Below are positions 1 through 9,807 of a stretch of DNA of 64,000 nucleotides, piece after piece; the stretch's first letter is position 1; every line of letters starts with the position of its first letter. The position numbers and the translations under genes were made by a program. The notes beneath the pieces were generated by a model. The model did no database searches and was not told where the DNA came from. It saw nothing but the letters and a program-made list of their open reading frames with translations. The stretch covers positions 1 to 64,000 of the forward strand of contig JASAOO010003495.1 in assembly GCA_030849075.1 (NCBI GenBank). The letters run 5' to 3'. The DNA is from Zelonia costaricensis (Eukaryota; Euglenozoa; Kinetoplastea; Trypanosomatida; Trypanosomatidae).

Positions 1-1120
1 AATACCTTTTCCCTCTCCCTCACCGGTACACGTGCCCCACCCCACTGCAGACCCCCACTCGCGGCCCTCACCTGCCGCCTGCACACGGCGTTCCGGAGGC
101 TTGCAGAGCGAGAGCACACTCGTGCCCATCTCGAGTTCACATCGCGAGGCCCTCTGTCTCGCTCAACAGCATCCTTGCTTACCTGTCTTGTGTGCGCGCT
201 CTCTCTCCTCGTTCATTTCATCGCGTCCGTGTCGGTGTCGCTGCCCGTGTACGTGCGTGCTTCGCTTCTTGCTCTTTGCCCGCCTCGCTTCCCTCGCTTC
301 CCTCGCTTCCGCGTGCTTGTCCTCTTCCAGCCTCCCACTTGGTGCTGCGCTTCCCCAATTGTGTTTAACCTCGTACGTGTGCCGCCGTGTCTTCTATTGG
401 CCTGCTGCGATCTTTCTTGGCGTTGTCTCCCCTCCTCCCTCCCCCATTTGTGTTGATTGCTTTTTCCGGTGTCCGTACACCCTTTCTCCGTTTGTGTCCG
501 TGTGTGTCTCTCTCTCTCTGTGTGTGTGTGTGTGTTGCCTTCATCACCTCTATTCCCCTTTTACAAGATTGTTTCTGTGCTCTCTGCACACTCCCCCCCC
601 TTCCTTCGTCTCCTTGAGCGTCGGGCACGTGTCGTGATCCTCGACCTCACTGCCCGTCTTCCTTCATCCCCCCTCCATCCCCACTTGCAGCGCGTGCGTG
701 TTTGTGTGTGCGTGCTTGTGTGCATCTCTCTGTGGCTACGCGCCACCGTGTCCCTGTCAGCTCCCACGCACTGCTATCTTCCAGTCCGCCTCCCCGACAG
801 GTTCTCCCCGATCTCGCAGCCCGTGTGCCTGTGATCGCTTGTTCTCTTCTGTTCCGGCTCGTTTTACATCCGCTTAGACTGGTCGAGTGTGCGCCGTGGC
901 ATATCGTGTTCGCCGTGCTGAACTCCTCTTGCTCCTTTCTTTTGTCGCGCGTGAGTACGCGAACCTACAGGCTTCTGTGCGGATCTGGTGAGCGTTGTTG
1001 CCCTCCCCCCTTCCCCACTCAGCAGCGACCTCGCCTCCCTTTTCTTTCTTCTCTCTTCTGCAAAGTACCGACAGAGCGCATCGAGGGCCGTTCAGCATCC
1101 GGTGCACACACGCGTCAACG
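1..1120. other. Gene-free leader upstream of the LRR gene
   Basis: This stretch is pyrimidine-rich with short (TG)n runs (about 523-536 and 700-722) and no ORF with protein-like composition. The open frames across it translate to Ser/Leu/Pro/Cys-rich text typical of CT-rich spacer. It probably holds the 3' UTR of an upstream gene beyond the window and the short 5' UTR of the LRR gene. A C/T tract at 1031-1060 leads into the likely splice acceptor at 1064-1065. Confidence 0.7.
1064..1065 (+). promoter_or_regulatory. Likely spliced-leader acceptor AG, LRR gene
   Basis: This is the first AG after the C/T-rich tract at 1031-1060 and lies 55 nt before the ATG at 1121. It falls downstream of an in-frame ATG at 995, which excludes that earlier start if this site is used. 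The site is inferred from the tract-plus-first-AG rule of trypanosomatid trans-splicing. Confidence 0.6.
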
Positions 1121-3079
1121 ATGTTCTTAAACGTGATGTGGGACGCGGTGCTGGACTGCATCGCACTGCCGCCGCGCACCGTGAGCGCTGTTGGGCCGTA
1201 TGCCCGCCGCGCGGCAGAGCAGCGTGCGAGTCCAGGAAACAGCGGTGCTGTCGGCATCGACCTGGAGCGGGTGCCGTGCCACGAGGCGCGGGAGCGGGGC
1301 GTGCTCCTGTATGTGCCCATGCTCGCGGAAGAGGTGCTGGTCGTGACGGTGCGGCCCGGCAGTGTGGCAGACGCGGCGCGTGCGGCGCTGGAGCTGAGCA
1401 TGTGGTGGGTTGACCGCTCACTGCAGGCGGTCGTGCCCGCGGCCGGTCTGCAGTGCTGCATCCGGATCAGCGACCTCACGATCGAGCGGCTCTCTCTCTT
1501 CTCCAGCGAGGACTCGCCGCCGTCAACGCGGAGCGGCGGCACCGCGGTGGGCCGGCTGCGCATGCCGCGGTTTCCCTTCGCTCTTCAGCTGTCTCGGCTG
1601 GCCGAGGTGCGCCACGTGCAGCTGTCCCCGTCGGTGCGTCGCTGCGTGATGGAGCTGGACGTCCGCTCGTGCATGCAGTGGCACGCCGCTGACGTCAACG
1701 CCATGCTGGATTCGCTGCAGTCGCCGCTGCGAGGGGTGCGCGTGACGACATGCTGCGTCTCGCCGCGCGCGCTGCTGAACCGATTCTTCGCGTCGCTGCG
1801 GGTGCTCCACCTGTTCCGCCGCGGCGGGGGGTACCGCGATGCGAACCGCCGCAGCGTCTCGCCCAACTACGAGGACGAGGAGTACGAGGAGGAGGAGAGC
1901 GTGCAGGCGCCGTCGCCGCCACCCACGGCCAACTCGGCGGCCACGTCGGTGTCGCACGGCAATAGCCCGCCCCTCCGCAGTGCCCCGAGCATGACGCCGC
2001 TGCCGCCGTCCACGTCCGGCGCCGCCGCGCCTGTGCCCTCGGCCGCCCCCGCCCCGTCCGCGAACTCGCAGGGGGCCCCTCCTGCCCGCCCACGCCGCCC
2101 GCGCCTCGCCCCCGCCGTCGCAGCGGGGGCGGTGCTGGAGGAGCTCGTCATCGTCAACTCGGCGCGCCGCGCGCTGCCGCGGTGGGTGGAGTCGTGCGGG
2201 CGGCTGCGGTACCTTTCGCTGCGCCACTGCACCTACGAGAGCCTCGACGTGCTGCGCAACGCGCGCAGCCTCACGACTGTGCTTCTCGAGGGCTGCAATC
2301 ACTTCGCCCGCTACGAGCTCTTCTCCGCTGTCGGTCCCCTGCACACCATGACGATCCGCAACTGCGCGCAACTGCGGGACTTGTCGTGGTTGCCGCGGCT
2401 CAGCGGCGCCCTGCGCACGCTCAACATCCACCACCTCTCCCCTCTTCCGCTGACGACCTTTGCGTCGGCCGCGGCGCTGGGCGTGGGGCTGAGCGGCCTG
2501 TGCGAGCTCCACCTCTCCGTTCCGAGCCTGCTGGCGCTGCGGCCCCTCGTTTCCCACGCAGCCCGCACGCTGCGCGACTTGACGCTGTTCACGTGCATCA
2601 ACCTGAACAACTTCAACGAGCTGCCCGCGCTGCCGGCACTCGAGAGGGTCACCATCACGGGCAACCGCCACATGCGCAACTTCTTCTGGCTCGCCAACTC
2701 GCCGCACGTCGTTGAGTTGCGGGCGACGCAGTGCATACAGCTGTCCTCGCTCACAGGGCTCGACGCGCTGTCGCAGCTCCGTGTGCTGGATCTGAGCGGC
2801 TCCTCGCAGATCCGCACCATCGCCCCGCTCGCGGAGTGCACGGCACTGAGGTACATCGACATCTCGCAGTGCGGGCTGCTGACGCGGGTCTCGGGGCTGG
2901 AGCGCCTGCCGCTGCTGCAGGTGGTGCGGATGCGCAACTGCACGTCCCTCGTGCGCGACTTCCGCTGGATCGAAGCCTGCCCGCTGCTGGAGGAGGTGAT
3001 GGTTCCAGGCCACCCCTGGATCGAACCCGCGGCGCGAGTGCTGCGCCGCCTGCATCGCACAAACGTGGTGCTGCGCTAA
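1121..3079 (+). CDS. Leucine-rich-repeat protein, function unknown
   Basis: The 652-residue product has leucine-rich repeats over its C-terminal half, from about residue 340 to the end. Many repeats follow the L..L.L..C/N.L pattern (for example LRVLDLSGSSQI and LRYIDISQCGLL), with cysteines at the Asn position as in the cysteine-containing F-box/AMN1 type of LRR. A linker near residues 245-350 is acidic, then Ser/Pro/Ala-rich, and probably disordered. The N-terminal 240 residues match no family I can name. No signal peptide, TM segment or F-box was seen. LRR proteins of this kind generally act as binding scaffolds. The start at 1121 is preferred over the ATG at 995 because the likely splice acceptor lies between them. 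Coding confidence is high; function is unassigned. Confidence 0.85.
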   Translation: MFLNVMWDAVLDCIALPPRTVSAVGPYARRAAEQRASPGNSGAVGIDLERVPCHEARERGVLLYVPMLAEEVLVVTVRPGSVADAARAALELSMWWVDRSLQAVVPAAGLQCCIRISDLTIERLSLFSSEDSPPSTRSGGTAVGRLRMPRFPFALQLSRLAEVRHVQLSPSVRRCVMELDVRSCMQWHAADVNAMLDSLQSPLRGVRVTTCCVSPRALLNRFFASLRVLHLFRRGGGYRDANRRSVSPNYEDEEYEEEESVQAPSPPPTANSAATSVSHGNSPPLRSAPSMTPLPPSTSGAAAPVPSAAPAPSANSQGAPPARPRRPRLAPAVAAGAVLEELVIVNSARRALPRWVESCGRLRYLSLRHCTYESLDVLRNARSLTTVLLEGCNHFARYELFSAVGPLHTMTIRNCAQLRDLSWLPRLSGALRTLNIHHLSPLPLTTFASAAALGVGLSGLCELHLSVPSLLALRPLVSHAARTLRDLTLFTCINLNNFNELPALPALERVTITGNRHMRNFFWLANSPHVVELRATQCIQLSSLTGLDALSQLRVLDLSGSSQIRTIAPLAECTALRYIDISQCGLLTRVSGLERLPLLQVVRMRNCTSLVRDFRWIEACPLLEEVMVPGHPWIEPAARVLRRLHRTNVVLR

Positions 3080-3371
3080 TGCCGTGCGTCGGGCTCCATT
3101 TGTGCCCACACTGTGCCCCGCCAAGAAGGGGAGGACCCCCCCCCCCCAAACAGCCGCTTCCAGCTGCGTAGCACCACCTACACCTATTCATGTTTTCGCC
3201 TGTGTGTATGTGCGTGTGTGCGTGTATCTGCCGTCTACTCTGTTTGCCTCAGTCCTTACTTGTGGCTGTTGTGCGGCTCCGACCGCTGCCGTGCTGGTCC
3301 TCGTTCTGCTTTTACGCTCGTTCACGCCGCATAGACCGCGCTGTCCCGTACCCGTCACGACCCGCCGCCTT

Positions 3372-3412
3372 CCCCCCCCCCCCCCCCCCCCCNCGCCTCC
3401 CCCCCCCCCCCC
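3372..3412 (+). repeat. Poly-C run with an ambiguous base
   Basis: A run of 21 C ends in the only N of the window at 3393 and is followed by a second run of about 12 C at 3401-3412. The N marks a homopolymer length that the assembly did not resolve. Any frame read across it is unreliable. Confidence 0.95.
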
Positions 3413-6400
3413 GCAGCCACGTGGTTCTTCTTCACGCCAGGAGGTGCACGCACGTGTTGACCATCAGCGTCGTGCTCCAGCCCACTTTCTTCTGCCATGG
3501 AAGGGGCCGCGCCCGCGTTGGACGGCCGTGTTGCCTGTACGTGCACCCGTGCATCCTCCCCACCTATCCGGTTTCCCGTACTGTGTGCCCCGCCCGCAAC
3601 GCGAAGTGGCACAGCTGCGGGCGTCGGCGTGGCGGGGCGGCGGGGGGGAGGGCAGGGCAGCAGAGACGGGGGCGCAGGAGTGCCTTGCGCCTCGCGTCCC
3701 CGCCACCCTCTCACGCTTTCCATACCCCACGCACCTTGTGGCAGCACCCTGTGTTCACCGGGGGCTGTGCTCTGCCCTCCTCGGCTCCGTCTCCCACTTG
3801 TTTGTTTTTTGTGCCCCGCCGCTGCCGCGCGCTAACTCGAGAGACGTGCCAAATGGCCACCGTGTGCTCTTCGCTTCCACCCCACCACGGTGCACGCCGT
3901 GTGCGCGCCACCGTGTCTATCCTCCTTCAACTCGCCTACATACACACCCTGTATACCCCCGCCCCCGGGCGCACTCCCACATCCCCCTCCTTTACCCAAC
4001 CCACGCCTGCCAGCTCGTGCAACTGTCCCGTGCGTAAGTGGCGCTGTCGCAGGCCTGCGCACATCCGCCGTGTCCCCCCCCTCTGTCTTTCCACCCCTCA
4101 GCTGAACCTCGTTCGCTGTCCCGTGCCCCGGCTCGCTCCCCTCTCTCCGCCCACGTTATCTGCCGTCGTCAACGGCCGTCTATACCCACATCGCTTGTGT
4201 CTTCGAGTTTTCATCTCTGTACACCGCAGCGCGCGGATGGCGCGGGCCCGTTTCGGACCCACCTGTGCCTTTCTTCTTCTTCTCCCCGCGCGCGTGTCGA
4301 CAGCGCTTTGCGGGCGTCCGTCCGTCCTCCCGGCCCCCCCTCCTCCCCCATCGCTCCCCGTCCACCTCCCCACCTCTCCAAGTCCATAGCCCGCGTTGCC
4401 TCGGTGCCGTCTCCGTCACGCGCGTGTCTGCTGCTGCGCTCACCGAGGTGCGCAGCAGCGGACACGAGCACAGCTGAAGCCGTCCACACGCGCGGAGGGG
4501 CGGTGAAGGGATGGCGAATGGGGAGAGGGGGGGAGGAGGGGGGGGGGAAGTGGAGGCGTGGGTAAGTGACGCGCGTGCGCCTGGACGAGACCGCGCTATA
4601 CGGATCGTCGTGCTCGTACACGAGAAGGCGCGTTGTGTGTGCGTTCGATTATCCAGTTGCGCCCTCGCTCGCAGTACCATGACTGCCTCTGCCCCCCTCC
4701 ACCTCCCTCCTCCTCACCCCCCGCCGCCTCGCCGCTCCCCTCTACTTTCTCCGTCTTCTGTGTTTCGCGATGAAGTGTTCGCATGTTCTCTTCGCTCCTT
4801 CTGTTTTCGCAGTGCCGCAGGACGAGGGCGTGAGAGGCGGCGCGGTGCCACGGCGCTCGACGCGCTCCCGCAGCGGCTCACGGGACCGATGGGCGAGAGG
4901 CCACCCAGCGCCTGCGTCTCTTCTCCAGCCTGTTGCACGCGCCGTCGTTTGGGCCTCTGACGTTGCACACACCTGCAGCCTCGCTATGGGGCCCTCGGGT
5001 GCGGCGTGCACCGCGCCGCTCCTCCCGCCACTTGTGAATGAGCAGCCTCTCCCTCCCTCCCTTTCCGTCTTCTCTCTGTTCTTTCTCCGACTCACCCAAC
5101 ACTGTGCCGGTGGGTGTGTGATCGCCCTGTGATAGATCAGTGCACCTTGTACCGCTGTGCGTTTGTGTGGGTGTCTGTCTGTATGTGTCTGTGTTCCTGT
5201 GTTTCGCTCTGTTTGTGTGCGTGTGTGCGTGTGTGTGTGCCTTCCCCGAAAGCGCTCGCAAGCGCCGCCCGATTTGTACGCCAGCGTGTGTGTGTGTGTC
5301 GTTTGCTTTTACATGCGTGCCCCCCTCCCTCTTCTCCACTTCTCCCCATCAGCGTGTCTGCCTCCGTAATTGTGTGTGTGTCAGCGTGTGTGTGTGCGTC
5401 TTTCTCTATAGCTTATCCGTGTGTGTGCGTGAGTGCTCCCCCATGTTTTAGCAGCGCTCCTGCGTGCGTCCTCCATACTCCCCACTCCCTAATCCCCCCT
5501 CCCTCTGTACCTCCGTACTCCCCACTCCCCAAGACACCGTTGACACGTCTCCAGTGCGCCCCCCACGGCTCCGCTCCTTTCGATTTCGCTCTCTGTATTC
5601 CCTCACCGTGGCGCCATGGAATGCCGTACCTCTGCGACGCTGGCTGCGTCGGACTTCATCCCCCCCCCCGTCCGTTGACGCAGGCGTTTGCATGTGTGTG
5701 CATGTGTGTGTCGTGCTCTTGAAGCTTGCGTCTGCGTGACAGTAATGCGTGTGTGTATGTGTGTGTGCGCCGGACTCCGTTTTCTAATTCAGGACGAGCT
5801 CGACGTGTCGACGTCGTGCATTGGCGCTTCCCTAATCGGCGCGTTTTCCTTTTGTGTTCCCCTCTCCAACCCAACTCTGCACGAGTCTCGCTTCCCTTGA
5901 CGTCAGTGTGCCTGTATGTATGTACTCGGTGTGGAATCGTTTGTGGCGGTGCATGTGTTTGTGTGTGTGTGTGTGAGTGTGTGCGCCGGTGGCCCACTGC
6001 AGCGTCGCGCAGAGCTGCGGCGGTCGCCGTCCTCACGCCCATCCCGGTCCCCCTCGCGTCGTCACCTCCCTCTTCCGGTCCACCTCCGCCTCGGCTCCCC
6101 TCGCCTGCTCGGAATGCGCTGTAGCGCGGCGAAGGAGGTATCCATCACCTGTCCGCTCCGCCTCACTCCCCCTTCAAGCGGCAGCCGCGTGCGTGCGTGC
6201 TGGGGCGTTGGAGAACGAGGACTCGCACAAGGGGGAGGGGGGGGGGGCTGCGATGGACGCACACGCACTCACTATACACGGGTGGCTCCTCCGCGCACCC
6301 CGGCAAAGTCTGCGCGCACACGCGCCTGCTGCGCCCTCTCTGGTGCTGCAGAGTAGGCGATAGCGAAGCGGGAGATGACACGCGAGAATGAAGCGAGGCA

Positions 6401-6558
6401 CAAGCGTTGGGGTGGGAGGGGAAGGAGGCGGGCGTAGGGATCCAGTGGGCTGAGTCGCGTTGTACGTCAAGGACTCTTGCCTGGCCCCGCACAGCCGCCT
6501 TGCCGCTCTGCGCTTCTGCTCCTCCCCCCCCCCTCGCTGTTGGCCGGCCTCCCCCCCT

Positions 6559-6581
6559 AAACACACACACACACACACACA
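6559..6581 (+). repeat. (AC)n microsatellite
   Basis: About eleven AC units lie in the long spacer, followed by imperfect AC units to about 6592. This is a typical trypanosomatid intergenic microsatellite with no sign of a specific role. Confidence 0.9.
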
Positions 6582-7715
6582 GACACGCACACATCCCCGC
6601 GTACGACCAACTCCCTGTATCGTCGCGTGCGTCTCTCTGCCTCCTCCTTCTTTATCCCGCCGTGCGGGTGCTGCCAGTTTCCGTCCGAGTGCGTTTGGGG
6701 TCTCCCCGCTCCCCGCTCCCCCCTTTCCTTTCTCCATCTGTATCTTGGCTTCCCTCGTGATGAGGGCCACACACGCACCCACATATACACGTGTGCACCC
6801 CCCCACCCGTCACCCGCCGAAGGAGTGTGTGTCCTCGGTGCGTCTTGCACCGTCTCCACGACGAGGTGCGTGCATATCCGTGTCCTAAGCGTGTGCGTCT
6901 GTGCGTCTGTGTGCGTGTCTGTGTGTTTGTCTGTGTGTCTTCGAGTGCCTCTGCGCACCTCGCTTCGCTTTCACTATCTTCGCTTTGTTTCCGGTTCCGT
7001 GTTTCGAGTTGTGCTGGCTGCGTAGAGGTCCCTCGTCTCGTCCCACCGGTGCGTCGCTATCCGGCGCAGCACCCACGCACGTCACGTCCCCCCTCCCCCA
7101 CACACACCTCCACGCGCTCAGCGTGCGGAGGGTCGAGCGAGGAGGCGGATCGGTGTAAGGAGTGCTGGCCTGCAGCGCAGCGTCTGGCGCAGACCCACAT
7201 CCGTCTACGCGTATGTGCGTATGTGTGTGTGTGTTCGCGTGTGGAGGTGCGACGGGGTGACGGCGGCTGCCGCCTCGCTCTTCTCTTTCTTTTACATCCG
7301 CAATGTCTCCCTCGCCTGCCGTGTGCTCAGCTCGTCCGCCGCTCAAGTCGAGGCCCGCATCTCTCTCTCGCGCTCTCCGAGCGATGCGCCGCTGCACGAC
7401 CACGTAGCCCGCCGTGTGCGTGTGTCGCAGGTGTGCGTGTTTCTCCCCCCCCCCTCCACAGCTCTGTCCTCTTTCTCTGTGTCTGTCTGTCTGGGGCTAG
7501 GGCCGCCGCACTCCTCGCATGCTGGCTCGCCTCGCCAAACCGATCGTCGCTCCCATGTCAGGTGGTGCCCCACTGTGGGAGGGGCAATGCGGGGCAACGG
7601 GCACGGGAGAGGGGGGGCACACGGCGCACGTCACCGTCCCACCCGCGGACCGTGGCGCCCCCCCCTCCCCCGCCCTTCCGCTGCTTTTAGTGCGACTTGA
7701 TCGCAGACAGCGGCG

Positions 7716-8110
7716 ATGCCGGCCGCGGTGAAGCGCGTGGCGGAGGAGCTGTTGGTCGAGTTGCGGAGATCTGCACCGCAGGCGAACAAAGAAAGTGAAT
7801 CGCGAAACACGCCAGTCGGAAGAATGCGCAAGTGCCGGCTGACGGCGAGGCCCCCCATCGCTGCGGGGGTGTCGTGTACGGTGTTCCAGGCCAGGACACG
7901 GCAAGGCTTGTACGGCACGCACGACGGAGCGAATAGGCCGCTGCGCAAGTGCAGTGCATGAGGCAGGGAGCGACCTACTGGGTTGCGGCCCGTACCGGTG
8001 TGCAGCACCCTTGCAAGGCTATCCACGCTGTTGGTGGCAGAGTGCTGCTGTGCCGCGTCGGCATGGGTTGGCAGACAGGGCAGCGCGTGCGTGCACGCCA
8101 CGTCCCCGTC
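7716..8110. other. Non-pyrimidine island in the long spacer
   Basis: For about 400 bp the usual C/T tracts and dinucleotide runs disappear and the base mix is balanced, unlike the flanks. Short frames cross it (one of 81 codons from 7716) but resemble no protein I know. It could be a degenerate SIDER-type retroposon, which in Leishmania often sits in 3' UTRs, a decayed gene, or a structured UTR element. No terminal repeat, A-rich tail or target duplication was seen. Confidence 0.3.
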
Positions 8111-8837
8111 GTGCCCCCTCCTCTCCTTCCCAAAGGGCAACTGCGCCGCCCTCACCTCGTGCCTCCCGTGCCGCTCTCTCTCTCTCTTGCATGCTGTAAC
8201 CCTCTCCTGCCCCTCTCCACCCCTCGTCCCCTCCTGCGCGCCGTGACGGACACGCCGATGTCTGACGCGGGCGGCAGTGCACCCCCGCTTCTGCTCGGCT
8301 GCCTCGTCCCACGCCGCCACCGACTTCGGCCCTCCTTCACAGTTTTACTGTGTGCGCCTCTCTCGTATAGTGCTGCACTGCACAGGCGTGCGAACCGCTG
8401 CTACACCAACCCATCCGTACCCGGCACACTTGCCTCGTAGTACTTTACCCCCCTCCTTCATCCCACTCACTGCTGGTCTTGTGTTCGTGCGACCACACCG
8501 GCGCCACCAGTGCCTCGCTCTCCCCCCTGTAGTAGACCACCTAGGTAGACACCTTCCGTAGTAGCCAGCGTAGCCGCCTCGTAGTAGCCTGTGTGTGCGT
8601 GCGTGCGTGCGTCGCTCTCTCTCTGCGTGTGTGTCGGTGTACGTGCTCGCACTTCACAACAGAGGACAAGTCACGTGGAGGAGACCCGTGCAGCACGGGT
8701 GTGTTCGGTGTGGCGCTGACTTCCTGCTTTGGCCACACTCCGTGCGTGCGCTCGCCCCTGCAGCGGCCCACCGCACACGACTCGGAGTCGCATCGGCACT
8801 GCACCAACGCCGCTCTTCCTCTCCGTCCGACCCGCTC

Positions 8838-8839
8838 AG
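8838..8839 (+). promoter_or_regulatory. Likely spliced-leader acceptor AG, gamma-CA-like gene
   Basis: The AG follows a C/T-rich stretch at about 8810-8837 and lies 83 nt before the ATG at 8923. A second C/T tract at 8876-8890 has its next AG directly against the ATG, which would leave no 5' UTR, so the upstream site is preferred. Confidence 0.45.
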
Positions 8840-8922
8840 ACGGTATTGTGTAGCTCTGCTGTCCGTAGCACACACCGCCCTCCCCTTCCCCTTCGCACGC
8901 ACACACGCCACGTACGACGAAG

Positions 8923-9807
8923 ATGCCGAACAACGCGACCACCGTGCCGGGGTTTTTCCCGTACTTTGGGTTCATGATCAAGGACCTGGGTGGCCGCTTC
9001 TCCCTCATATCGCACTACATGAAGACCAAGCGCCACCCGTACCCGGTGATGCGCCACCAGAACGTCCGCGCCTACCGCGGCATGCTGCCGTGGACGCAGG
9101 ATGCCGGCTTCATCGCGCCCAGTGCCTTCCTCGTCGGCAACGTCGTGCTCGGCCACGACACCACCGTCTTCTACCACACCGTGCTGCGCAACTATCACAC
9201 CAAGGACGCGACGGTGGTCGGCGACCACAGCGTCATCATGGACCGCGTCACGCTCATGGGGCAGATCCGGGTGGGACACAACACGTACATCGGCGCCGGC
9301 GCCTCGCTGGACTGCTGCGAGGTGCACGACAACGTGTACATCGGCCCTGGCGCCTCCATCGCGCTCGGTGCCGTCGTCGAGAACCACGCCATCGTTGCTG
9401 CCGGCTCCGCCGTGCCCAAGGACGCGCGCGTGTACGCCGGTGAGCTCTGGGCCGGCAACCCCGCGCAGAAGGTTGGGGAGGTGTCTGCCGCGCAGGTGAG
9501 TGAGGTGCAGCACATGGTCCACGACCAGGTGAAAGTGGGCAAGGCGCACTACAAGGCCATCCACGACCACATCCGTCACACGCAGGAGCTCGATGTGAAG
9601 TGGCTCAACGAGGCCGTGGCGATGATGGAGGCGCAGCAGCAGCAGGTGTCCATCAAGCTGCCGATGGAGATTCCGCTCGAGGTGCGGCGCTTCGTGCAGC
9701 CGCGCGTGCACATGCGCAGGCCCGAGATGCATATGCGCATGTCCTACCCTGTCAACCGCACCGCCCCGTGGATGCCCAAGAGCAGCGATCAGACCGCCAA
9801 CGTGTAG
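8923..9807 (+). CDS. Gamma-carbonic-anhydrase-like beta-helix protein lacking zinc ligands
   Basis: The 294-residue product carries a left-handed beta-helix of hexapeptide repeats at about residues 65-185 (units such as VGNVVL, YIGAGA, YIGPGA), ending in the AG..W.GNPA motif typical of gamma-carbonic anhydrases. A long helical tail follows. Aligned by eye to bacterial members, the three metal-binding His positions are Met112, Ala125 and Asp130, so it should not bind zinc in the usual way. Gamma-CA-like subunits without full ligand sets occur in mitochondrial complex I of plants and euglenids, so a structural mitochondrial role is the best inference. A generic hexapeptide acyltransferase is the alternative, but the tail and GNPA motif favour the gamma-CA branch. 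Confidence 0.8.
   Translation: MPNNATTVPGFFPYFGFMIKDLGGRFSLISHYMKTKRHPYPVMRHQNVRAYRGMLPWTQDAGFIAPSAFLVGNVVLGHDTTVFYHTVLRNYHTKDATVVGDHSVIMDRVTLMGQIRVGHNTYIGAGASLDCCEVHDNVYIGPGASIALGAVVENHAIVAAGSAVPKDARVYAGELWAGNPAQKVGEVSAAQVSEVQHMVHDQVKVGKAHYKAIHDHIRHTQELDVKWLNEAVAMMEAQQQQVSIKLPMEIPLEVRRFVQPRVHMRRPEMHMRMSYPVNRTAPWMPKSSDQTANV

Larger units (their letters stand above)
3080..8922. other. Long gene-free interval (5.8 kb)
   Basis: I see no credible gene on either strand. The stretch is mostly C/T tracts and (TG)n/(CA)n runs (5175-5250, 5295-5420, 5930-5985, 6559-6581, 6895-6945, 7215-7245), and its open frames are low-complexity text. A less repetitive, purine-balanced island lies at about 7716-8110. 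The last 120 bp hold the tract and acceptor for the next gene. It probably contains an unusually long 3' UTR of the LRR gene, a long 5' leader, or degenerate retroposon remnants. Confidence 0.6.

Noticed and set aside
1523..3124. A 533-codon frame on the minus strand opposite the LRR gene
   Set aside because: Arg/Gln/His-rich text with no domain, expected as a GC-rich shadow of a real gene; all good genes are on the + strand.
3190..4389. A 399-codon + frame in the long spacer
   Set aside because: It crosses the unresolved poly-C/N and translates to Pro/Arg/Cys spacer text.
7631..8320. A 229-codon minus-strand frame over the compositional island
   Set aside because: No conserved motif, and it would be the only minus-strand gene in the window.
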